Assembly (NCBI GenBank): GCA_004352715.1
Contig: SCFE01000068.1
Span: forward strand, 862,464-926,463
Source of the DNA: Hofstenia miamia
Lineage: Eukaryota > Xenacoelomorpha > Acoela
Direction of reading: 5' to 3'
DNA: 64,000 nucleotides
The notes beneath the pieces were generated by a model. That model searched no databases. It was not told the DNA's origin and worked only from the letters and a program-made list of their open reading frames with translations. The first letter of the stretch is position 1. Every line of letters begins with the position of its first letter. Of this stretch, positions 48,967 through 60,776 are shown in pieces. The position numbers and the translations under genes are program-made.

Positions 48967-49530
48967 GGGTTGTCAGATAAGTTTTTTCCCATACAAAATC
49001 CTTTATATCTTTTGAAATATAGGACCATTCACACTGAAATTTGAAATAGCAACAGACTAAACATAGATGCAGATTTTGTTATAGCAGCTTTTTGAATGCT
49101 TTTAATTCTAAATATCTATGCAGTTTTGAATTTTTTTTAATGAAATAGCAATTACTCGCAGATAGAGCATTTGAAATCAAGATGGAGCTTGAACGTAATG
49201 ACATCCGAAAACTGATTTTCTACTGTTGGAAGCGAGGTTTGAGCTCCAGAGATGCTGCAAAAGAAATGTGTTCAGCCTTAGGTGACAATATTGTCTCGGA
49301 AAGAACATGTCGAACATGGATGAGCCGCTTCTCTGATGGCGATTTCTCTATTGATGAAAAGATGAGGAGTGGACGTCCATCTACCGATGGGCTAGATGAT
49401 CAAATCTGCGCTATCCTTCAAGATGACAAACATGCATGTTCCCGAGAAATTCTTATCATTGAATTTGTATAATAAATGCAGTATGAATAAGCAATATTGC
49501 TTTGTTTGGAAAAAACTTATCTGACAACCC
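48967..49530 (+). mobile_element. Internally deleted mariner element with intact ends
   Basis: The first and last 23 bp are perfect inverted repeats (GGGTTGTCAGATAAGTTTTT at the left), flanked by TA. The total of 564 bp is less than half a usual mariner (about 1.3 kb). It keeps an ORF for the DNA-binding domain only. The perfect ends suggest a recent insertion. Confidence 0.88.
49182..49472 (+). CDS. Mariner transposase DNA-binding domain (HTH-only ORF)
   Basis: An intact 96-codon ORF starts MELERNDIRKLIFYCWKRGL, followed by SSRDAAKEMCSAL, VSERTCRTWMSRF and a GRPSTDGLDD segment. This is the paired helix-turn-helix region that binds mariner terminal repeats. The DDD catalytic domain is absent, removed by an internal deletion; the last seven residues or so are read from the junction. 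The start ATG sits about 215 bp inside the left end. If expressed, the protein could bind ends without cutting. No splice donor is evident. Confidence 0.75.
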   Translation: MELERNDIRKLIFYCWKRGLSSRDAAKEMCSALGDNIVSERTCRTWMSRFSDGDFSIDEKMRSGRPSTDGLDDQICAILQDDKHACSREILIIEFV

Positions 49531-50496
49531 TATATAATTTTTGATAATGGAAAATTTAATCCAGGCGAACTTGAGCCTCAAGGGAAATGATTAAGTGATG
49601 GTGTACTTTGTTTGTATGCCGTGGAATAAAATGAAGGCATTCTACTAGGAGAAAATTTTCATTTGTGAATAATTTTTTTGCGTATGGGCTTTCTAGCCTT
49701 GAAAACTAGCAATAAAGTTAGTGTTATATTTGTAATTGTTGACAACGACTTAACTGTTCAATCGGCATATTTTTGTGATGAATTCAATCATATGAGAATT
49801 GTATTACTGTAATACTATTACATTTTGGTATTGCATTTATATTTTAAATGAGAATAGCATTTAAACATTTTCGTATTATCAATTAATGTTATTAAATATA
49901 TTTTGGATATTTTGCTGTTTCATTCTTTTGGTAGGATTCATTTTAGATTTAATATCAGTTAAAGATTGTATATATTCTATTGGATGCCCATGATTTAATC
50001 ATATCTATTAAATAAGTTTGCACAGAGCAGATGAATGCACTTACACTACTTATAAAATATAGGTAATTGAATGTTGATACAATTTACTCTTTAGAGAAGT
50101 GAATTATCCCTGTAAGAATAAAAGTCTGTGATCAACCAGTGCTCCTGAGATTTGAGAAAATAAAAAGTATGTGAAATTGATGGATTTTTGCTAATGAGAA
50201 GAATGCACAATTTTTTGGATTAGGCCACAAAAACTCTTCAAGAGTTGATTAACATTGAAAACATAGGTAATGAAATGCATATTAGGGTTGGTATTATATG
50301 ATTGATAATTTATGAAAGCTTCGCCAAATTTTTCATCACTGAAATGGATTATGATAAGATTTCCCCATGTCAGAGTAGCATACGTACAACTCTGATATCA
50401 TGCATTGCTACACAGGATTTTGAAATACTGCATATCATAAGAGAGTCATTTTTAAAGTGCAGTGAATCTCTTGTAGGCACAATTAAAAAATGAGAT
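49531..50496. other. No recognisable gene
   Basis: AT-rich flank between the mariner element and the 3' end of the minus-strand glycoprotein gene. The short ORFs have no family features. Confidence 0.4.
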
Positions 50497-50502
50497 TTTA
50501 TT
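50497..50502 (-). promoter_or_regulatory. Candidate polyadenylation signal
   Basis: AATAAA on the minus strand, about 28 bases beyond the glycoprotein stop codon. Confidence 0.5.
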
Positions 50503-50529
50503 AACAAAGACAATACATTCATAACAGTT

Positions 50530-52353
50530 TTAATATATAGCGTTGTAATCAAGAAAAACATTGAAGTCATGTGTACAAATCAAATCATATAGTTTATCAC
50601 CATCTAGATCAATGCTTTGAAAAATAGAAAGATCACTCTTGCATTCATTGGAATGTGAAGTACTGGAAAATGTTGTAATTGGAACTTCTTTATAACGGGA
50701 AAAATAACATTTACCAAAAGAAACAGTATTATCATACAAGGGACACAAAGCATCCAGAATGGTGTCATTGTCAAAGAAACCATCTATCACTGATTTTCCA
50801 CCTGTTGAATTTGCACAGCCATTAAAAGTGTTGGCGGGTTTGACTACATCGAAGGTTGTAAAACCCTCGGAATAATTACCCTTTATTGCGAACACATTAC
50901 CTTTGTCAGTAATGCAATTAATGTCATCATTAGCATATGAAAAAAGCTCTATGCAGTAGTCATCACCAATTGGTGTTTGGTATGTATTTATGAAAAAGGT
51001 ATTGTTAGGATATTCTATGCAATCTGAGTCTAAAATTAATATCCTTAGCAATGTTGCTCGAGTGTCAAATGTCCCCTTACAAAATGGAATGTTTTTTGGT
51101 AGTGGATGTTGACAGAAGAAGTTATTCAATCCGTAAATTGTAAACGTTGGTTCTGGACAGTAAGCTGAAAATGGTTTATAACTTAAAAGTATAGCTGCAT
51201 TTGAAAACAATCCAACTGTAGCAGTTGTCTCAATTGACACAGTTCGATCATGATTTACAGATATTCTTATGAAATTTTGATTCTCGAAGCAGAATATTGA
51301 ATTTTTCAATATGTACTCTTTGCTATCACATAGAGGCTCTTGAAGAAAGTAGCTAACAGGTGTCAAGAATATAGTATCTTCCTCCTCTATGACATTGATT
51401 CGCAACTCTAATCTTCGGAAATTTGGATTGTAGCATATAATATCAAGAAAAGAAAGAAACTTAACGAATATTGGAGATTCGGAATTTCCAAAATCGTAGT
51501 TGAAAGAGCTGAGTTTGTGATACAAAACATTGAATGGAATGTGAAGTGAAGAATACTTATATTTCTTAGTAGATTTTAACACTGTTTGTCCAGTTTCTAG
51601 TGTACAATTGATTTCTTTTGAAATATATATGACAAAAAAGCCCCCCGACCAGAGAAGAGTTAAGTTATAGGAGAATAGATATCGATACGTATTCACTTCG
51701 AATGATACATTGTCACTACGGGGATTTACATGAATGTATATTTTTTGAATTTCAAATTCATCAATTCTACGTATTTCTAAATATAAGGTATTGTTTTCAG
51801 TCCACATTTTGTTAATGCTTCCAGGGTAATTGTTTAAATGACATGTTTTATACATAGTAGTTGTACTCATGCTTTGATGTTTTCCAATTATCGTTAGTTT
51901 ACCCTGAAAGCTACAAGAAAAGCATTGAACACTTTGAACGAAAGAGAACTTGACATTTTGAGGGTTGTGCGAACACTGTGCCTCAGAATTATCTAAATCA
52001 TTGTGATTGTATGTAGTAAAAGAAACATTCGAAACATCCGGAAGAAAAAATGAAATTTCTATTAAACAATTCGTAAGAGATTCCACATTGATTATTTTAA
52101 AAGATGCCCTAACCAGACTGAAAGTTGAATTTTTTAAAGAATACTTTTGCACTTCAAAAATGAGCAGCTGATTGCCTACAAGACATTCAAGAGGATTTGT
52201 TGACTTCTTCGTATTAGGCCTTGGCAAAACACACTCCACAATTTCAGAAATGCTTGAAAATCCAAAATTTGTAATATACATTTTAGATTCTCGGCTGCAG
52301 AGAGAAAAGGAAACATGAAAGATTACAATTAAGAATTTTCCCAAATGCCTCAT
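50530..52353 (-). CDS. Secreted glycoprotein with FG-GAP-like calcium loops (intronless)
   Basis: The frame is open from 52479, but the likely start is the ATG at 52353 (607 residues). It opens with a clear signal peptide (MRHLGKFLIVIFHVSFSLC), whereas the extra upstream residues would bury it. The mature part is rich in cysteine and has ten N-glycosylation sequons, so it is predicted to be extracellular and disulphide-bonded. Near the C-terminus two acidic loops occur: FFDNDTILDALC (residues 526-537) and DLDGDKLYDLIC (582-593). They fit the DxDxDxxxDLxC calcium-binding pattern of FG-GAP/VCBS-type repeats. There is no transmembrane segment or GPI-like tail; it ends soon after the second loop and may be complete. 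Most of the protein matches nothing I know. An intronless gene of this size is unusual beside the intron-rich lipases. It could be a retrogene or a lineage-specific family. Confidence 0.7.
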   Translation of the reverse strand: MRHLGKFLIVIFHVSFSLCSRESKMYITNFGFSSISEIVECVLPRPNTKKSTNPLECLVGNQLLIFEVQKYSLKNSTFSLVRASFKIINVESLTNCLIEISFFLPDVSNVSFTTYNHNDLDNSEAQCSHNPQNVKFSFVQSVQCFSCSFQGKLTIIGKHQSMSTTTMYKTCHLNNYPGSINKMWTENNTLYLEIRRIDEFEIQKIYIHVNPRSDNVSFEVNTYRYLFSYNLTLLWSGGFFVIYISKEINCTLETGQTVLKSTKKYKYSSLHIPFNVLYHKLSSFNYDFGNSESPIFVKFLSFLDIICYNPNFRRLELRINVIEEEDTIFLTPVSYFLQEPLCDSKEYILKNSIFCFENQNFIRISVNHDRTVSIETTATVGLFSNAAILLSYKPFSAYCPEPTFTIYGLNNFFCQHPLPKNIPFCKGTFDTRATLLRILILDSDCIEYPNNTFFINTYQTPIGDDYCIELFSYANDDINCITDKGNVFAIKGNYSEGFTTFDVVKPANTFNGCANSTGGKSVIDGFFDNDTILDALCPLYDNTVSFGKCYFSRYKEVPITTFSSTSHSNECKSDLSIFQSIDLDGDKLYDLICTHDFNVFLDYNAIY

Positions 52354-52479
52354 CATGAACTCAAGTTGGCTCAAGTGGAAGTAAAATACCTTTAAAAATT
52401 GCAGAAATTGATTTTTTAAATAATTAAATGAAAATTGCTGTTTGAGGGAGACACAACTGTTGTAACACAAAAAGAACAT

Positions 52480-53520
52480 GCTTGTTAAATAATTCCTTTT
52501 GAATACATTGAAATGCCTTTGTCAGCAGTTGGTCTTTGATATCGATGTATAAATTGATGAATAAATAATATTAAATTTCAATCAATTAAAACCTCAAATA
52601 TACTACTTTCATTTTCATCATGGCTTTTCTTTTCTAACCATACATTAGTAAAAAACATTTTTGTTCACTCACTATCAATTTACAACTTATTTAATCGAGA
52701 ATGTATCATTCATTTGTCCTAAGGCAACACCTACGGGTTAATCATTTCGTCAAAATAATGATGAGTGAAATAATGGTTGCTGTAGTGACTTTATTCTGAA
52801 TGAATAAAAGATCACATATTTTTGTGGACTTCTTTCAGCACTTTGTTATCATAATATTCTTCACTACGTAAATCAATCACATAATTCAATGCATTGCTCA
52901 TCACTAATATATTCTTGTAACTATTTGAAAATATATGTTCCACTGTGTATAATTGATCATTGACAGAGTTCAATTTTGAGAAATGAGTACCTTTGCTCAG
53001 TAGTTAGGGTTTTTATTCACAAAGTTCATCATTGGTCTGCAAAGTTCTCTTAAAAATAGAACTTCCAGAGCACCAGAAGTGCATTGAGGGATGAAGGTCA
53101 AATGCTAAATTTGCCAACGGCTCTTTAACCAATAATTTTGAAGGTGTAACCTAAAGATGGGGGTTACGTTTGCTAAAGAATGATGAACTTTGCAAACCTA
53201 TCTTTGTTCAAATACTTTGAAAAGAATGAGTCCTATGATTCCATCTATTATGGTGCAAGAACATATTTGCCACTGGAAATTATTTCGCCATTCAAGACAA
53301 AAGCACTGTCTTTTTATATTTCATCTACAGATTCCTTTAAAAAATCTAATGTTCAGACACTACTCACTCTTTTCAAAGAAAAATATACTATTAGGCATAG
53401 CCCAAAAGTCTTTTAAGGCATGTTTCCTTAGCATTCGAAAAGCATCTAAATCCCTCAAAAAGCTGTTGTAGGGTAAATTTGAGAAAAAGTTGGTTGTCAA
53501 CTATCTGAGAACAGATTCCT
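52480..53520. other. No confident gene; upstream region of the glycoprotein gene
   Basis: Promoter elements could not be identified. AAAGTTCATCATTGG near 53025 is answered by AATGATGAACTTTGC near 53178, a short inverted repeat that may bound a small element. The ORFs at 53180-53471 are unrecognised. Confidence 0.35.
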
Positions 53521-54543
53521 ATATATATATATATATATATATANNNNNNNNNNNNNNNNNNNNNNNNNNNNNNNNNNNNNNNNNNNNNNNNNNNNNNNNN
53601 NNNNNNNNNNNNNNNNNNNNNNNNNNNNNNNNNNNNNNNNNNNNNNNNNNNNNNNNNNNNNNNNNNNNNNNNNNNNNNNNNNNNNNNNNNNNNNNNNNNN
53701 NNNNNNNNNNNNNNNNNNNNNNNNNNNNNNNNNNNNNNNNNNNNNNNNNNNNNNNNNNNNNNNNNNNNNNNNNNNNNNNNNNNNNNNNNNNNNNNNNNNN
53801 NNNNNNNNNNNNNNNNNNNNNNNNNNNNNNNNNNNNNNNNNNNNNNNNNNNNNNNNNNNNNNNNNNNNNNNNNNNNNNNNNNNNNNNNNNNNNNNNNNNN
53901 NNNNNNNNNNNNNNNNNNNNNNNNNNNNNNNNNNNNNNNNNNNNNNNNNNNNNNNNNNNNNNNNNNNNNNNNNNNNNNNNNNNNNNNNNNNNNNNNNNNN
54001 NNNNNNNNNNNNNNNNNNNNNNNNNNNNNNNNNNNNNNNNNNNNNNNNNNNNNNNNNNNNNNNNNNNNNNNNNNNNNNNNNNNNNNNNNNNNNNNNNNNN
54101 NNNNNNNNNNNNNNNNNNNNNNNNNNNNNNNNNNNNNNNNNNNNNNNNNNNNNNNNNNNNNNNNNNNNNNNNNNNNNNNNNNNNNNNNNNNNNNNNNNNN
54201 NNNNNNNNNNNNNNNNNNNNNNNNNNNNNNNNNNNNNNNNNNNNNNNNNNNNNNNNNNNNNNNNNNNNNNNNNNNNNNNNNNNNNNNNNNNNNNNNNNNN
54301 NNNNNNNNNNNNNNNNNNNNNNNNNNNNNNNNNNNNNNNNNNNNNNNNNNNNNNNNNNNNNNNNNNNNNNNNNNNNNNNNNNNNNNNNNNNNNNNNNNNN
54401 NNNNNNNNNNNNNNNNNNNNNNNNNNNNNNNNNNNNNNNNNNNNNNNNNNNNNNNNNNNNNNNNNNNNNNNNNNNNNNNNNNNNNNNNNNNNNNNNNNNN
54501 NNNNNNNNNNNNNNNNNNNNNNNNNNNNNNNNNNNNNNNNNNN
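53521..54543. repeat. (TA)n array running into a 1000-base N gap
   Basis: The TA repeat starts at 53521 and N fills 53544-54543. The gap removes the 5' part of the Tc1 element that follows. Confidence 0.95.
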
Positions 54544-55089
54544 CAAATACAATCCAGTACTTCAATTTTCGTTCGTCGCAGAAAAACCGACAAAATCAGG
54601 ACGGATCATGTTCGAAATCGGCGGTGTTTTCACCAGAAGGTAATGTTTTGGGGATTTATTACATCCCATGGGCCTGGCAAAATTATCCCAGTGGAAGGAA
54701 ACATCAACTCAACAAAATACATTTCTATCCTTACCTCTCAATTGTTACCATTTCTTGGAGACAACGAAGAATGTTTCATTTTCCAACAGGACAATGCCCC
54801 TTGCCATAAGGCTAATGAAGTTTCCAGATTCTTTTCTAATCACGGCATATTTGTTCTCGACTGGCCACCTTTCAGCCCCGATATGAATTGTATCGAGAAC
54901 GTGTGGGGAAAATTAAAAGAAAAAGCATGCAAACACTCAATTTTGAATCGTGAGGAGTTGATTTCTGTGGTCAATAATGTTTGGAACAATGATGATGAAT
55001 TCAATGATTTTTGTAAACAAGTTGTTTCAAGTATGCCGCGCAGAGTTGCGAAATTAAAGCAGGAAAAGGGAGGTTACACAGGTTATTAA
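54544..55089 (+). pseudogene. Tc1-like transposase, C-terminal part (5' end in gap)
   Basis: The frame is open from the gap edge to TAA at 55089, about 181 codons without a stop. It reads HQKVMFWGF, the second catalytic region FQQDNAPCH and SPDMNCIENVWGKLKEK, which supplies the catalytic Glu. This is the DD34E layout of Tc1 DDE transposases, which cut and paste at TA sites. The first Asp and the DNA-binding domains fall in the gap, so intactness cannot be judged; the visible part has no lesion. It may be a functional gene cut by the assembly. Confidence 0.82.
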
Positions 55090-55219
55090 ACGTTGCTTGT
55101 CGTATTTAAAGCTTATTTGTTCATTCCTTCTAAATAAATATGCGCTTCTTATTTTCTGAATACAATACTGTAAAATAGAAGCTAAAAAATGTGTTATGCA
55201 ATTAATTTGAGCGAACCTG
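54544..55219 (+). mobile_element. Tc1 element, right part with terminal repeat
   Basis: Beyond the transposase stop the element ends ATTTGAGCGAACCTG at 55219, followed by TATATA. CAGGTTCGCTCAAAT (inverse) is a plausible Tc1 terminus next to a TA target. The left end lies in the gap. Confidence 0.65.
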
Positions 55220-58210
55220 TATATATATAATTTCACTTGCAAATGGTATAATTCAATATGTCATAATATCAATACTTTTCACGCAATAGAGGCTAAGATT
55301 TTCTTTTGAGAATACCCCTTTGCCTAATGTACCGCTCATTGTGTTGAAGAGGATATCTGAGGGCATATACGAATTGAATTAGCCAGTAAGACATTGGCTT
55401 GATATTGTTCGATTCAGTGGGTCGCAAAAATTTGAAAAAAAACTGGTTAGTGCTTAACCTGTATAGCATTAACTATGGTCAATCTGATTGCATGTTGAAG
55501 AAGACTAGAGATTTTGAAAAGTATATAGCCATTTGCAATCGGACCATCAAAAACCTCTCAAATTGGCAAACCACTATAGCTAATAATTCTTCGATAAAGT
55601 TCATCAAACCAAGGGCTTTCAAAGGTCATCATTGACAGGGCTAGCCCGCTTGAACTTCGGACATAAAGTCCACCAACAAATTTCCAAAACCGTAGACTAC
55701 CAAACTCGAAATTGAGGTGAATCGAAGAACTCTTATGTTTACCCTTTTAAAATATATGCACCACTGTTGTATTAATGTCTGCTTAGTGCTATTACCTCTA
55801 AGTTTAATTTTGTCATTTATTACTCACTACACAAGTAAGTAGCTCTTAATAACTTATTAACAATCTGTTAAAATTAGCACCCAGATAAAATTGCTTGAAA
55901 ATTGCATGTAAAAATAGGTCACTGTTCCAAATGCTTCACATAAAAGAACAACTGAATTTCCAAGTGCTTGAAGGGTCTTGAAGTTGTCAACTTATGTTAA
56001 AAGAAACTGAAAATTTTAAGCAACAAATGTTAGTTAGCATTTGAGTAAAGGCTCGTTTTCATTCAAAAATTGGGACATGACATGTCACAGTATAGACTTT
56101 TCACGTACTCGCAAATTATTTCAATATTTGTGCATAGTACAATACAACAAATCGAGCTTCGCCAACAGAGTGTCTATGAATTGCTAATTTGATTTTATCA
56201 GTGAAACATGTCTTGTTGGTTTTATTCTTATCTCTATATTCCCCATGAATTTTTCAAAATATGTGATGGATTCGTCAAAAATAATTTAAACACATATTAC
56301 TCACGAACTAATAAAGATAATTAAAATCTGAAAGCCCCACAAGAAAGAGAATTGTCTCCTTTGTCGACTTTAACTCACTATCTGGTACGAACTCGTCTGA
56401 GCACCTACGAGGCGAAAACTCTGACTACACTATAAGGGCACATGGACGAGCTCACATTGTTTTTCTCCAAAAAGCAAAATAACTGGGAGTAGTTGTTGTT
56501 TCCATGGGAATTAGACTGACTTATTAGCTCAACATCAGGTATGGTAAGAATTTGAGCATTTTTGCAAAAATCGGATTTCCTATTAAGGATGATTAATATT
56601 AGTATATACGTTACAGGCGAAGAAGTAATTCTTAGCCAAAACTTCATTATTACAAGTGTACCCAACAATGCCTAGATGTTACCATATTATAGGTTATTTT
56701 ATATTTCTTAACAGGTTAGGTAAAATTGTTCAAAAATGTGGCCAAAGAAGTCTGTTAGCAAAGTAATGCTAGTGGGTTTATGGCAACTAAATTTGTTTCA
56801 TGAGGAAAAGTCAGTAAATTGAAATTGGATCAACTGCAAGTATTATTATCATCAACATAATTTTTATTATTACATCCATTAAGCCTAATTACTTATTAAC
56901 TTCTTATAATATTAATAAGATGATGAGAATGAAAAAAACCTGATCTGAAGCAAAACATCAAAACAGCAAAAGTAAAGTGCAAACCGAGCCCCGAAATGAG
57001 GTCGTACTGAAGAGCTCTAATCATTGATATCAAAATATAAATTGTCTTTATAATAATCAGTTGTAGTTACATTTCCGGTATTAAAACACAAAGTCATTTG
57101 AAGCAACACCACTCCAAATGAATGACGATTATTCTTGAAGATTACGGTGAATCAGGCACACCTGCTGAGAACCCTGCTTACAAATTAAATGCGTCATTTT
57201 GCGAGAGATGTCTCAAGATCGAGCAATTCCATTTAAATAAAGACTAAGAATAACAAAAATGAAATTTATTTTTCGAAGAATTTTACAATTTAAGCACTGA
57301 TAGTTTTTCTAAGCAGTACATCATTAAAAAAATTACAAAATTCAAGATTTACTCAATAGTACATGAAAGAACACCGGCAAGGTTGCCATTTGTGGAATAT
57401 CGCCATATATGACAAAACAACTGATGTTATTGCAAAACAAATACTAGATGAGCTAAATTCAATTTGGATTTCTAATTCGGAATTGGATTTAAAACTTCTT
57501 TGCCTGAAAATTCTTCTTCGAATTCGAAAAATATTAGTGAATTCGTGAAGCCCTATTATAGAAACAAGAATTTCTTGCGATATTTTATGATTCTGGAAGT
57601 CATTTTGTGCATATAGCCTAAGTCTAATAAAGATATACAAAATTTGAAAATACCACTGGATAAAAGAGTCTATTCTATAAAGCTGTCGTTTTTCAAAGGT
57701 GGCAATTCGCAGTCATATTAAGGTGTGCGGAAATTTACCAGTCGCTGGGTGCATTGGAAGCGAGACCTCTGAGCCTTTGCACTTCACTCCTCAATAAATT
57801 TGGGAGATGTACCTACATGTTAATAATCAATAAAAGTTCGTTGTTGATCCCTTCTTATTTTTCGCCATATAATTATTTGAACATTTGGTGTGCAGAGAAT
57901 TTAAAACTTTCTCAAAAAAGAAATTTTCATGGAAAAATTGTTAATCTTTTCAAGTACTTCCAAAACAGCAATACAATTTTAACTTTCACGTTCACCAATC
58001 GATGTATTAATGGCCCACTATTTCTAAATTTCCTAATAGGTTTGGTTATTACTAAAAAATTTGAATTCGTCAGTAAATACGTAAGATCTTGTAGAATCAT
58101 TATGAATTGCTATCGTTGATAAAAATAATAAAAGGTAATGAACTAGAACATCAGCTGGAGTACATTTCATGCCATTGAATATACCTTATTGTGTTGACTT
58201 TGTAAAGTAG
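55220..58210. other. No recognisable gene
   Basis: Three kilobases of AT-rich DNA. ORFs at 55399-55635, 57363-57548 and 57754-58119 encode nothing recognisable and lack supporting splice or homology signals. Confidence 0.4.
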
Positions 58211-58365
58211 GACCAAGCTAATATTAGAAAATTTCTCAAGTAAGTCTACGGTTATCTACGCTGCTGCTAGCATAATAAGCTATACAATCATGCAGCTTAC
58301 TTTACCCAGCTTTTGTTATATTTGCATTGCAGTGAAACTTGCCAAGAAATCGCAATATAAGCCAG
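58211..58365 (+). pseudogene. Rhodopsin-like GPCR fragment, TM5 region
   Basis: The frame reads STVIYAAASIISYTIMQLTL, then PSFCYICIAVKLAKKSQYKP, ending CCAG|GTAAGT in phase 1. It matches the TM5 part and donor of the exon at 46063-46441 (both contain YICIAVKLAK). The TM3-TM4 part upstream is not recognisable and stops appear before 58211, so this copy is more decayed. No TM6-TM7 exon was found to the right. Confidence 0.6.
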
Positions 58366-58467
58366 GTAAGTTTTGCACTAAACTTCTTTTTTATCATGTA
58401 TAACAGGATTTGAAATGCAACAAGCATACTAAGTTAAGTGCAAATATCAAGACATTACTCAATGTTT

Positions 58468-58469
<2 letters not shown>

Positions 58470-58504
<35 letters not shown>
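58470..58504. repeat. (TA)n microsatellite
   Basis: Pure TA repeat of about 17 units. Confidence 0.95.
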
Positions 58505-58508
<4 letters not shown>

Positions 58509-60261
58509 GTGTTTTATTGAAAAAAATTTATTTATAAAGGTATATGATAATTTGAACCTCATTGACATTTTTGTTCTATCAAAAAAACACGTTCACAAAT
58601 ATTTTATTCAATTGAAGTACATCTAGGTACACTATAGATCTCACATTCTAACGAGTTCTCGATTTCTCAATCCATTACTAAAAGAATTTGTTTTTTAATA
58701 ACATTAAACATCTCTGTTAGTATTTTTAGGTACAATAATGTCTATTGTAAAGTATTTCAATTATGTTTATTATAATTATTAAAACTATTATTCTCATTAC
58801 CATTATCTATTTCAAAATTTTAGATATTAATGGCAGTAATATAGTTGGTGTTAATATTTTCTATTAAATAAGAAGGAGTACGGTCCCAAGAGAAAATCAT
58901 GGAGGAGTCGACCTGCAAAGTTGACTAGGAGTTGCGATCAATTGTTTTAAGATTGACTTTGAAATTTGATACTTCTTAATTGCTTCAAACACGTTAGGGC
59001 TCCCAGTTCCAAAAAAGTGCCAGCTATCACCAATTGTCTAAAGATGCCGCGGTTTTTGGTTGTGGAATCCATGAAAAAAATTGACCATTCCTATGAATCT
59101 TTGCAGGTAGTGTCGGGTAGTTCGTGACTACTCTCGTTTTTTCTGGATCATTAGAATCAACTTTGTATCCATTACACTTTATTGATTCTTTCATGAATTG
59201 CACTTTAGTTAGAGTGAATTCATGGTACCTCGTCATGATAAGTTTTTTCATCCGTAGCTATACATATGTTATCATGAATTGCAATAACGTCGACAATATC
59301 CGCAAATATCTAATCTATCATTAGCGTATTCCATTACATAACAAAAAATTTTAGTTTTTAATTGTAATGTTATATAATTGCATCAATATACGGAAACGAT
59401 TTAAGCTCAATTATAATGTTAGATATTCTTTTGCTCTTGGATAAAACACTAATGTGTTATGCAACTCTAGATCTGGTCTGTGCAACTAGTTGTCCTGCAA
59501 AAATTTCTGTTGGCCCTTGATAACATCTTTTATGTTAGTTTTGACCCTACCTGTTACATTTTTTGAGAATTAATACCAATAAACCTAATATAAACTCAGT
59601 CATATTTTAATTTTTTAATTTTAATCCAATTTTGATTGCGTGTATATTGGGCGAGTGAGAAACAAGATTTGTGAATGTCTGTCTCTACATGAAATCAAAA
59701 TTTTTTAGGTCGGAGTCTTAAAAATAATGCTCTAGATAGCTGCTAGTATCAAAATTTTGATAGTTGTCACGAATATTCACAAAACTTGCTTGACATGCGA
59801 TCAATTATCTGTTAGTGAAAAATTATAGTACTAAAGGAACAGAAAAATCTGTCTTTATCTCAAAGCATTTTTCTAATTACAAATTTTTTTAGGCAAATTT
59901 ATCAAGAGATATCAAATTCTTCCAGCAAGGGGAAACTGATGAAAGATCATTTATGAAATCTATGCGCATCTTATCATCTTATCAATTTTACTCCTGATAA
60001 TGAAGGGGAAGCAATATACTCCATTAGAGTACAAATTATTGAACAAATAATTACAATGAAATATAATTTAAGTGTTATGTCTAGTGAACTATAAATCTAC
60101 CAATAATATATGTAGTTGTAGAAAGTTTTGTAATTAAATGAATTTAGGTGCATCAAATTTTTGGGTTCTTTATTTCTCAGGCTATTGCGCTTGCAGAACA
60201 TTTGGAGCGGGAAGAGATTCAATTATTTTCATAAATTATTATAAAACTAAGATTTCCAATT
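58505..60261. other. No recognisable gene
   Basis: AT-rich sequence without a long ORF or repeat that I could identify. Confidence 0.4.
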
Positions 60262-60345
60262 CAGAGTTGGAATCGGTTCGGTTTCGGGTAAGCCCACTTG
60301 TTCCGGGAAAACGCCAGCTCTTTCAAAGTGCCCTAAGAAGGCCTT
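60262..60345 (+). mobile_element. hAT-type terminus
   Basis: CAGAGTTGGAATCGGTTCGG followed by TTTCGGGTAAGCCC, related to the ends at 38527 and 43078. The partner end was not found. Confidence 0.42.
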
Positions 60346-60746
60346 AATTCAATAAATATTTATTTATTTATTGATGGGATTACACATTATAAGCAGTGCA
60401 TTAAAAGTCCAAAAGTAGAACAATACATTATCATTCGTTAGAAATTTTGAAGGTCACTTTACCTTCCGGAATTTTGGGTAGGATTCTGGTAAGATGCTGT
60501 GCATTTTGGGAAATTTCAAGTACATTCAGTTCCAACTATGTTGCAATTTATGGAAAATCGAATCATATCTTTCAAAAACTTCAATCATTTATGAGATTAT
60601 CCACAAAAATTTTAAGGTATATTTATGCACATGAGAACTTGTCTTTTTAAGACGCTTTTCATTCAATGGTAGCATAAATTTTTGAAAAAATAAAACTACT
60701 AAAAATATATTTTTATTTCAATATTGTTAAAAATGTGGTTTGAGGA

Positions 60747-60776
60747 GGGGAGGGGAGGGGAGAAGTAGGAGTGGGG
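60747..60776 (+). other. G-quadruplex-forming motif
   Basis: Four runs of four G (60747, 60752, 60757, 60773) with loops of 1, 1 and 12 bases satisfy the intramolecular quadruplex rule. It stands out in AT-rich surroundings. Confidence 0.7.

Noticed and set aside
57754-58119. 121-codon ORF as an upstream exon of the GPCR fragment
   Set aside because: No transmembrane pattern of TM1-TM4 and no matching part in the copy at 46063.
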